Shown here piece after piece: positions 25,657 to 34,986 of a stretch of DNA of 64,000 nt (within the stretch, counting starts at the first letter, position 1; the number at the start of each line of letters is the position of its first letter). Source of the stretch: Theobroma cacao (Eukaryota; Streptophyta; Magnoliopsida; Malvales; Malvaceae); the NCBI RefSeq assembly GCF_000208745.1, contig NC_030851.1, positions 32,119,834-32,183,833 of the forward strand, given 5' to 3'. Position numbers and translations under genes: made by a program. The notes below the pieces were generated by a model. That model searched no databases. It was not told the origin of the DNA and saw only the letters and a program-made list of their open reading frames with translations.

Positions 25657-28612
25657 TGTAAAGCCCGACCTTATAAAATACTATTCATGACTTATATGTG
25701 ATGATAGCATGATTGCATGCTAGGAGAGTCCCGAAAAATTTACAAAAGTCGGTATTGTACCTAGAGGTACAACAAAGTTTATTTAATCCTCGAACTAGAT
25801 CAAATAGGAATTTTAAGGTTAGATTAAGAGTTTCACAGTTCATGGATGACTTAAAATGGTAATTTGGAGTTTGAGGATCAATTTGGAGTCAAATCGGAAT
25901 TTTCACTAACTAGGGGTAAAATGGTCATTTGCCACTTGGGGACAAAATGAGAATTTTAGAAAAGAATTTTTTGGCCCCATTTGACTTATTGGAGTATAAT
26001 TTGACTTATTGAAGTATGATTTGAGGTTTAGAAGTGAAAAATTTTAATTTCGGTATAATTTGGAGTATAGGGGTAAAATGGTAATTTTGCCATCTCAGGG
26101 GCAAAATTGTAATTTTCCACCACCAGGATTTTTTTTCCAGCACATGGTCTTCCTTTGTCTTCATCTTTGACCCTTGACTAAACATGTGGTGAAGAAAAAA
26201 TGTTTAAATTTTTAAAATTTTAAAAACGGGCCAATGACATGATGCCATGTGTCATGCCTTTATTAATTTATTATTTTCCTTTTTAAAAGGCACAAAATCA
26301 GCCCATCTTCCACCCCATGGCCGGCCAAACCAGCAAGAAGAGAGAGAAAACAAAAACAAAACCCTAGAGAGAGAAAATCAAAGAAAAAGTGTGAATTTTC
26401 AAGGAAATTAAGTGAAAAAGGTGAGATTTTTTCTATTAAGCTTGAGTTTTCTTATTCCCAAGCATTTCTCTTTATTTTCCATGATTAAATTACATGTTTT
26501 CATGATGAATTCAATTCTGAAAAAATGGGTTAGGAGAGAGAAAGTTGTTGGATTTATTTGATTTTAATTTATGTTAGTGTTTTTAGTTAGTTTAGCATAT
26601 TTAGAAACAAAACAACAAGAAAAGAATTTATTTTCTCCCCCAACCATTAATGGCTGAATTTACCATGTAGTGAGTGAGGATGAGTTTGATTTTATTCTAG
26701 GAGAATTGGTTAAGGAATGATGAATTATGAGCCTAGAAAAATAATGGGAATTTTCGGAGCAAAAATACGAATTTTTACCCACTAGGGGTATTTTCGTAAT
26801 TTGCTGTTGGGACTGATAATTTGCACCACACTGAGGGACATTAAGTTAATTTGGGTGCAATTGAGGTATAGAAACTGAAAAGAATTAAATTGGAGTTTAA
26901 ACGGACCCGTTAGGAATTTAATCGGGTGATAAGACGAATTAGGCCAATACCGGGTTTAGATAGTTACCAGTGCATTTTTGCATTCCATATCATGCATTGG
27001 TAGTCTAAATTAGTTTAATTTTGATTTAGTACCAACTTGGTGAAACTCTCGATTTTGTACTGTGTCAAGGTGGTGAGTCCTCCGATAAAGGCAAGGAAAT
27101 TGCATCCGAGGACCAGTAGACAGAGTGCTTCGAAAGTCTGCATTCTAGACATTGTGAGTAAACTTACTGTCATTTTAATTATCTAGGGTGGTTTTTAGAT
27201 GCTTTCATGAATTCTATGGAAAAAGGAATTTAAAAAGATAAATTTTCATGTTTTATGAATAAATGAGTTTCAATGAAATTAAATTATAAATTGTTTTGAA
27301 ATTAATAGTGATTTTGAAAAATAGAGTACACGGAGACTGTTAATTGTGGCAATTTGATTGTTTAAATTAACTGGCTTATGATAAATCGAGCATGATTGGC
27401 TAGTTGGCAATTGTATTGAAATGCGAATTGTTTGGTTACCTTGAAAAACTACGAATTACAAAATTGCCATATCATGTTATTGAGTTTTATTATATGGTGG
27501 ATTATATATTAATTAATCACTGCAGTAGGGGGTTTCTGTGGACCAGCCTTTTAGAGGGGCACGGTAAACCCCATTATATTCTTACCTCGAACGGAGAGGC
27601 GCGTAGGGTATCTCCTGGGGTAAAGTTTAGGGTTCACTTCACGCTAAACCACCACGTGAGGGGGAACTCAGCCAACGCCAAGGAACGGCTATGTTTTCAA
27701 AACAAAAACATGATTTATGTGAAATGTGAATTTTAATAGCCTTGGCGGTCTCGGTAGGATGCCTCGGCCAAGGTGTCCCCGAGAATGGATTTATGGCACA
27801 AGCCTAGATTTTTATGAGATTCATAAGCCTTTTTACGTATTTTGAACGAGATGTGTTCTAATTGTATAACCCAGTTTATGATGATTTACTTTATTGTCTC
27901 CATGTACTCAACTCTAGATGTTTATGATGATGTCTGTTTACTCATTGGGATTTTATAATCTCACCACCCTCCTTTCCACCCATTTCAGGTTCAGTATAGA
28001 CTGTAGATAGCTGATCTCATCGAGGACTACCGTGGGATCTGCATTTTCCAAACCGTAGGTTCACAGTCCTCTTTACTTTTGTTTATTCGGGGGCACTCTT
28101 GTTATTGTAAATTAAATTAAATATTTTGGCTTACTGTATTTAAGTATGTATAAATTTATTTAGCTTTTACGCTATAAAAATTATTCACGTATAACTCTAT
28201 AAATATTGTTTTATAAGAAAATAGAATATTTTACTTAATATTTCTTTTATTTTCTTATTATATTCAAATAACCATAATTTCGTTTTAAATGAAGATTTTA
28301 GACTTTTAAACTCATTTTGAATATGAATTGTGTGTTTTGTACTTGTATATTACATTTTAGCCAGTTTCAAAATTTTTGAGAAAAATGACCAAATTACCCC
28401 TGTGAAACGAAAAATTAATATTTTATTTGTTTAAAGTTGGAAACAGCTTAAAATCTTTTGGAACACGATATTTGACAATGGTTGCTCACAAGAGAACAGA
28501 GAAACGGATAGTAAAGCCTTGCGAGGTTTCGGGTTGACATTTCGGGCAATAAGTGTCTACCGGGACACCGCGACGGTTGTCACGGGCTCGAGTGGAGTAC
28601 CGGGTCGTGACA
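25657..28612 (+). mobile_element. Solo LTR B (probable Ty3/gypsy), 2.96 kb
   Basis: Flanked by a perfect 5-bp duplication, AAAAC (25652-25656 and 28613-28617). Starts TGTAAAGCCCGACC and ends CGGGTCGTGACA, with intact TG and CA. It contains a likely promoter and transcript start around 26270-26330 (CTTTTTAAAAGGC, then CATGGCCGGCCA), followed by a donor-like AAAGGTGAGA near 26420. It is the inverted counterpart of solo LTR A, with only 357 bp between them. The absence of any internal region together with intact target duplications indicates LTR-LTR recombination. Confidence 0.9.
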
Positions 28613-28650
28613 AAAACAATGAAAAAGGACTTTGAAAAATGCATTTTGGA

Positions 28651-29008
28651 GTATCAATATATTTTTAAATCTATCGATACATGTTTTTACGAAAAGTCAA
28701 ATTTTGAAAAGTCAAACACAATCTACCGACACATTCTCAAATGTATTGATAGAATTGGGATAGAATGCTTATTGCCTTAAAAGTATCGATACATTTAATA
28801 AATGTATCAATGCGTTTTCTACATAATGCTTACTGCTTCAAAAGTATCGATACATTAGCAAATGCATTGATACATTTTCAACAGAGTGACTAAACCTTTA
28901 CATGACAGTTCAAAAGTATCTATACATGGCAAAATGTATTGATACATCATAGTGGGTATTCAAAATTTAAAAACAGTGTATTGATACATTCACAAATGTA
29001 TCGATACA
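28651..29008 (+). repeat. Cluster of TGTATCGATACA-like palindromes
   Basis: About ten copies of a near-palindrome, consensus TGTATYGATACATT, spaced 20-70 bp apart within the SIRE-like LTR (for example 28671, 28783, 28845, 28936, 28977 and 28996). Similar ATCGAT-centred repeats occur in LTRs of this lineage; a role as protein-binding sites is possible but unproven. Confidence 0.7.
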
Positions 29009-29824
29009 ATATGATCGTTAAAGTCTTGAATAAAGAGAAGTACAACTATTTTCATATTTAATGCATTCTTAACTATCTTCGAAGCTTCAACAACTATAAA
29101 AACAAGCTCCCTCAGCATTTATGAAGGTTGGAAGACTTTGAAACACAACTCAAAAGAGAAGATTTTGGCAAAAATCATTCAAGACTCCTTATACTCTTCT
29201 TTTAGTTTTCAAGTCTTCTAATGTAACATTTATTGAGCCTTCATTCCTTCACTAAACATTGTACCAAATTTGTTATTCAACCTTTAAGAGGCATATTAGC
29301 TATATTTACATTTTTCTCATTGTATTTACTTAAGTGGTTATACCTTAACCAATATAAAAGGTTGACTGGTTGTGCTTTAATCATAAAAAGACATTGTACT
29401 GAAAAGGTTATGCTTGATCCATAAAACGCATTGTATTGAATTTTGATTTAATAGTGGATTTTAAACTCCTTAGTGAATCTAAGAGAAAGGACGTAAGCAA
29501 GGAGACCAAATCTCTATAAAAATCTTTGTGTTGATTTTTCTTTCTTCATACTACTTCAAGTTTCATTTGCTTTTACCAATCTCCTTTATTTTTCAAGGAG
29601 TCAATTATCTTGTTTATTTTTAAATTGGAAATTTGGATTAAAAGAACTTTATTTTCTCAAAATTGAAAAAGAATTTTCAAAATTTCAAAACATTCCAATT
29701 CACTGCCCTTTTAGAATTATTCACTTTGAGCTTATTGCACTAACACCTCTAATCATTTAATATGAATAATATGATTGCATGTCTGGAACTAAGCCTTGAC
29801 CAATCTCAATTGGCTACAGGGCTT

Positions 29825-30945
29825 ATTCAAATATTGTCAAGTGATCAATAACAAAACTTTGTTTTTTTAAAGTCTTTCATCTCAAATTCTTTCTTTAAAC
29901 AACCCACAGCTTTTGATAACTCTTAAAGAGTTTCAATAATATTTAGGTCATCAACATAAACAACAATTATGATAACTTCAAATCCAAATCTTTTTATAAA
30001 ACCACATGGGCAATTAGGATCATTTTATAGCTTTCTTTCAACAAATATTCATTACGATGATTATACCACATGCAATCGAATTACTTTTAATCCATATTGA
30101 TTTAATTTGATAGAAATAAATTTTTCGAAAATACAAATTTGTGCTTCAGACAACTTAAATACTTCAAGAGTTTTCATATAAATATCGATATCAATTGAGC
30201 CATATAAATAGGCTCTACATTCATTAGATGCATTTCAATTTTCGCATGTATTGCCAAAGTAATTATATATAGAAATGTAATTGCATCTACTAATAGAGAA
30301 AAAGTCTCTTCATAATCAATACTAGGTCTTTAGGTAAAACCTTGTTGGCAAGTTGTACTTTATATCTTACAATCTCATTTTTCTCATTTCATTTTCACAC
30401 AAATACTCATTTAGCTCTCATTAGTTTTGCACCATTTGTTGTATAGACTACAGGTCCATAAATTTCACATTTTGCAAGTGAAGTTTTCTTAGATGGAAAA
30501 TATTTGGTTATTAACTATAAACCAATTGTATAAAAGAGAATTTGTGATAATTCCTTGGCATACATACAAGTGCTGCTACATGCAAAATGACATGCCCCCA
30601 AACAGAAATGGGGGGTTTAGTTTTCGTAAGTAATAACATGAGTAACCAGTTGTTCAACAGTTATTCCAACTAATATGCAACATTCATTAAATGCTTGAAA
30701 TGTAAATTCATCAGCATAATCCAGATGAATAATCTTGATTGCATAATCAATAAAATGTGCTCGCAAACAAATAATTTATGTGAGTAATCCTGCAAATGCC
30801 AAATTGCAAGTTAATAATAAGTACACATGTGACCATCTAGTTAATGCATCGATTAAACTCATAAAATATTTAAATGATCCACATGGTGGATGTATGGGTC
30901 CACATATATCACATTGATTACATTTTAAAAATATAGGGGATTTAA
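29825..30945 (-). pseudogene. Copia pol fragment: integrase core and reverse transcriptase
   Basis: Minus-strand remnant. The integrase core is at about 30530-30935, with DICGPIHPPCGSF, LIDALTRWSHVY, HLDYADEFTFQAFNE (part of the DDE region) and VGITVEQLV. Reverse transcriptase follows at about 29825-30450, with the catalytic YVDD motif at 29947-29958 inside IIVVYVDDLNI and then FEMKDFKKTKF. Stops and small indels occur throughout. Order integrase before RT confirms copia rather than gypsy. The N-terminal integrase zinc-finger side is cut by the element at 30946-31775. Confidence 0.9.
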
Positions 30946-31775
30946 GGTCTATTTGTTTTTACGTAAAATATTTTTTAAAAAATGTTTTCAAGACTTATAC
31001 TTGTTTGGAAGACAATAAATTTATTCTAAATATAAAACATTTTATGAGTCAACAAGAAAAATACCTAATTGACCATCGTAAAATGTCTTACACCCTCGAA
31101 AGGTGTAAGATATTTTTTGAAGAATTGAAAAAACACTCTTATACTAAACCTAGTAGTAATTTAACTAAAAAATTTTTAACTTATAAATATTAATATTTAA
31201 ATTATTCAATACTATTAAAATACTAAAAATATTTTTAATAAAATCACCCAATGTAAATAAAATTTTTATTTATAAATTGAATAAATCTTACTAATAATTA
31301 TAATAAAAAATATTTCAATGATCGTCACTTAATAAATATACATTTACAAATATAAGTTTTGAATATTTTACACAATTGATAAATATTGATATTTTTACAG
31401 TGTTACGATAAAAAATAATGAGATGGAATTTTTTTTTGAAAATTAGAGTTTACTTTCATTATACTTATGTGGTTAAATGCTTAGAAAATTATTATTATTT
31501 ATTTTATCCATTTTCATTTCCATTCTTAATTTTGATCCGAAATTAGTGAAAACCAAATGACACTCATTTTTTGTAATCAACTCCTATTTATCATTTTAAC
31601 ACCCAACTAACTCTACTAGTAATAGTAAAAAATATTTTTCACAAAATGATCGAAACAATAGAAAATCTTTTCGATAGTTCATTAAAACAATAGAAAATAT
31701 TATATTTTTCAATAAAATATTTTACACAAAAAAAACTTTCCCCTTGTAAGTTATTTTTCGATTACCAAATGGACC
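30946..31775. mobile_element. MITE-like element inside the copia pol/gag junction
   Basis: Very AT-rich 830-bp block whose ends are inverted: GGTCTATTTG at the left and CAAATGGACC at the right. AAAATATTTT-type subterminal sequence on both sides adds to the inverted similarity. It interrupts the copia coding sequence and has no open frame of its own. The ends resemble hAT-type MITEs of dicots, but I could not define the target duplication, so the class is tentative. Confidence 0.55.
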
Positions 31776-33650
31776 CTCAATCCCAAATTTAGTTGATGAT
31801 GGCCTTATTGCCTTGAAAGCAAGCAACACATAAGAATTTATCGCATTGAAAATTCTTCTGATTTTTCAATGGATAATCACATGAATTTTTAATAAATTTT
31901 CACATCATTATTAATCTAGGATGACCTTAACCGGTCATGTTAAATATTAAAATCATTAATAAACTTCTGGTTTATTATAACATGAATTTCAAACATTCTA
32001 ATATTTGTGTAATACAATCCGGATGAATATTTATATTTTTTAATAAAATAAGATACATATATAGTAAGAAACTTGCAAGTTAACATAAGATAATATTAGA
32101 TATATAATTTACCATTAAAATACATAATAAAAACATATCATTTAAATATAATGAAAACGTATAAAAACATATTCATGATAAAATTATACTAAAACATACC
32201 AACAAATTATTTAAGAAATTTCATTCTTTTATATTTTAATCACCAATCACATTATTACTTCATCTTTTAAGGTGAATAAGAAAAACAACAACATTTAGAT
32301 ATGTTATATCAACTTGGCCACAGTTAAAATCATTTCGAACAAAATTTATTTTGATATTTTTTGTTTCTTTTAACTTTTAGTAATGCTTAATAAAATTCAA
32401 CAAGATGTTTCCACATATGACAAGTACACGAACAATGGCTTTTCATATGACATCGATGATAGTCATTTTCTATATTCCTTTTATTTTGTTTATTTTGTCT
32501 TTTTCTTATATTCTTCACTATTCATCCATTTTTGGTGGGTAAAGATAAGGCATCCATCCAGTTCTGATGAGCAACAGTATCCATCCACTTCTAATGGGTA
32601 AAATTATCCATCCATTCCTAGTGGGTAAAATAATTATCCATTCACTTTTAGCGGTTAAGTGTATTCTTAGAATAATTATTAGTATAACCACCATAATTGT
32701 AATTATTATGGCAATTTATTCCATATCTATGATTATAATTATTAAACTATGTCGCATTTACTTTAGGGAATGAATGAAGTTTATGATTTTTCATTAGTAG
32801 CTCGTTATTTTACTCAACCACTGATGAGTAAAAGTATCCATCCACTCCTTGTAGATAAAGGTAACTATCCACCTAGTGGGTAAAGGTAATTATCCATCAG
32901 GTAGACAAATGTATCCATCCACTCCTAGTGGGGTAAAATTATTCATCCACTCCTAATTGATAAAATAATTATCTATCTATTTCTAGTGGTTAAACGTATT
33001 CTTCGTATAGTTATTAGTGTAACCATCATAATTGCAATTATTATGGCAATTTCTTTCACATTTATGACCATAATTATTAAATTATGTCACATTCAGTTCA
33101 AGGAATAGACAAAGTTCATGATTTTTTATTAATAACTCATTATTTTGGCCAACCACAAAAAGATATGAAATTCAAAACAAAATGTATTTAAGATTACCCA
33201 AAGTATAGTATTATCTACTTGTTACAAAAATAGATATCATGCAAAGTTAGATATCACACAAAATCAATTTCATATGTTCAATTCAAAATGCTTTATGTAA
33301 AATCTCCTAGTATCAAAGATAGATTTACATATGTTAAATAAAATCAAAGTCGGAATTCAACAAAAAAATCATATATTGAAAAAATCTTATTCCAAAACTA
33401 GAACAAATATATCATAAATAATTATATACATTTTCATTCTCAACTTGATTTAATAAATCTAGGGACAAAATATGATAAATACTTCATGGTAGCAAAATTC
33501 ACATTAAGGCTGATTTTCAAGGAATGAAAACACCAAAGAAATATTAAGTCACTTGTTTGTTTTGTTAAAACCAAATATCAAACCAACCATTGAAATATCC
33601 TTTTGAAGCTTGAAAAAAGGGAACTTCGACTTTGAGATGATGATGAAAAC
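31776..33650 (-). pseudogene. Copia gag and N-terminal pol remnant
   Basis: Minus-strand coding remains downstream of the 5' LTR. Around 33120-33160 and again near 32780-32815 the translation gives NELLIKNHEL, followed by a region rich in Asn, His, Tyr and Gly with many CATNNTAAT-type codons, as in copia gag proteins of this lineage. The segment nearest the LTR (about 33190-33650) corresponds to the gag N-terminus but is full of stops. The His/Asn-rich part is tandemly duplicated (see separate entry). Confidence 0.65.
32550..33157 (-). repeat. Tandem duplication in the copia gag region
   Basis: Two head-to-tail copies of roughly 270-300 bp, about 32550-32818 and 32845-33157. Each starts with TCCATCCACTCCTA.TGGGTAAA-type sequence and ends with CTC.TTATTTT..CCAACCAC. 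Smaller internal copies of ATCCATCCACTCCTAGTGGGT also recur. Confidence 0.8.
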
Positions 33651-33696
33651 TAAATGATATCAAAACTTGAGAGATTAAAGAGTTATGTTGATAACG

Positions 33697-33987
33697 TGTT
33701 ATGAAATATAACATGAAAGAACAAGGATGAGAGAAAAGTATTAATAAATTAAGAAATTTAGAATTTACAAGATAAAATAACGCTAAGCAATCTGATTTGG
33801 ATGGATTAAATCCAAATTTTAATTTAATCTATATCCAAATTTAGATATAAATAATCAAATGTAAAAGTTTAAATCAAATTATGTTCCTATGTTCGGTCTG
33901 TTGGGTTATTTGGCTTGTCTCATTATTTGACCTAATCTGAGCTCTTAAATTGTGATATAATGAACATTCACACATACATTCATAACA
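33697..33987 (-). repeat. 5' LTR of the copia element
   Basis: 291-bp LTR with intact mirror-image ends TGTTATGA and TCATAACA. It is repeated in the same orientation at 19180-19666. It lies about 1 kb before the start codon of the PEX14-like gene and would drive transcription away from it. Confidence 0.88.
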
Positions 33988-34023
33988 TATTTAAAGATGT
34001 AAACTTATTAGAAATGATGATTT

Positions 34024-34180
34024 GGGCCAATATGCTTTCTAGTTTAGCTACAAACCTAAGAGTAAGCCCAATCATATCTTTGATGAGCTTTGGGCCATCA
34101 CTCAAAATGGTCAACAACCATTGCCGCGATTTAATTGAAGAAGTTAAAACTAATAGCCAGGCTAGTCAAAATTCAGCCCA
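34024..34180. promoter_or_regulatory. Site II/TCP-type GGGCC and GCCCA cluster before the PEX14-like gene
   Basis: Four matches in 160 bp: TTTGGGCCA (34021), AAGCCCA (34064), TTTGGGCCA (34089) and CAGCCCA (34174). TGGGCC/T elements bind TCP factors and are typical of plant housekeeping promoters. Position fits the proximal promoter of the downstream gene, with transcription probably starting near 34300-34350. Confidence 0.5.
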
Positions 34181-34986
34181 AGATTCAGTCTTACAAGATG
34201 TAAGAGAAATAGTTGCTGTCAACCATGTCTGATCAAATCTTTGTCCCCCTTCTAAATCTAAATATGATCTCTGCTTTTACAATTGACCGCTCTCTGTTTT
34301 TCACTACAAATCCTCTCCCTCTTCTCTTATACATGTGATCACCTGTAATAAGTTCAAGCATGGACGAATAAGAGTACTCCACCAGTTCTGTTCTGTGGAA
34401 GGAACGGTAAGAACTTTTCCTAGCTTACGTTTCCCTTTTTTGTTTAAAGTTTCTTTTCTTTCTTTCTTTTTTCTTTTGGTTATGGCTTGAGGTTGATTTG
34501 AAGAAGCTTATTAGTTTGATTATCCAAAAAAGAAAAGAAAAAGAATTTCTCTGTTCGTGGTTAGTAAATTATTATATAATTCATGTAAGTTGTTTTAGAA
34601 TCATCAGCTCATCATATTCTAAAATGGATATTTCGTTTTTTTTTTATTTGGTTCTTATATTGATGAAAATCGTGGAAATTTAGATATTTGCCTTGCTCAT
34701 GCAAAGTTGGTAGTTTAGCATTGCCGGTTAAATAAATAAAGAATTGTTGTTATATTTTATTAAGCTAGTTGAGATTGAATTGGCTCGTGGTTAGACTTAG
34801 ATGTGATGCAATGCGCATATATGCTAGTTCCCGTAATGATAGCTAATTAAGAATGCAATATTTTGCTATAAAGTTGACAAATTTATTTTGGGTTATTAAT
34901 ATTCAATCTGGATCACTTCTAGAGGTTGGTAATAATTTGAAGGGAGAGAAACTTCAAAGAATTCTGTATATTTGAACTCTGAAGCA

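Larger units (their letters stand above)
25630..29750 (+). mobile_element. SIRE-like copia LTR (partial), interrupted
   Basis: Pieces 25630-25656 and 28618-29750 are contiguous once the solo LTR at 25657-28612 and one AAAAC copy are removed. The block ends GCACTAACA at 29750, after a stretch resembling the end of SIRE/Maximus-type LTRs: GTGAATCTAAGAGAAAGGAC, then CCAATTCACTGCCCTTTTAG. No downstream primer-binding site or pol follows in this orientation, and the 5' end of the LTR is missing. The bases from 29751 to about 29820 are unassigned before host copia RT sequence resumes. Confidence 0.6.
19180..33987 (-). mobile_element. Ty1/copia LTR retrotransposon carrying nested insertions
   Basis: Minus-strand copia element with both LTRs in the same orientation: 5' LTR 33697-33987, 3' LTR 19180-19666. 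The complete LTR begins TGTTATGA and ends TCATAACA, so its ends are mirror images. A degenerate purine-rich tract lies beside the 3' LTR (minus strand of 19667-19678). Next to the 5' LTR is a CGTTATCA-type primer-binding start (33684-33696). Flanks GATTT (19175-19179) and TATTT (33988-33992) look like a target duplication with one change. Internally, gag remains, integrase, reverse transcriptase and RNase H follow in copia order on the minus strand, all with stops. The pol gene is split at about 20762/29820 by a 9 kb block of later insertions, and a MITE-like element sits at 30946-31775. The element is dead. Confidence 0.88.

Noticed and set aside
27404..27736. 110-codon open frame
   Set aside because: Lies within solo LTR B, in a region repeated (inverted) in solo LTR A without a conserved open frame.
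22315..28612. A single large foldback transposon instead of two solo LTRs
   Set aside because: Each arm has its own perfect and different 5-bp duplication (GGTTA, AAAAC) and TG..CA-type ends, which fits two independent LTR insertions.
28651..29008. CRISPR-like array of short repeats
   Set aside because: Repeats are short palindromes with uneven spacing inside a plant LTR; no conserved direct repeat of adequate length and no cas genes.
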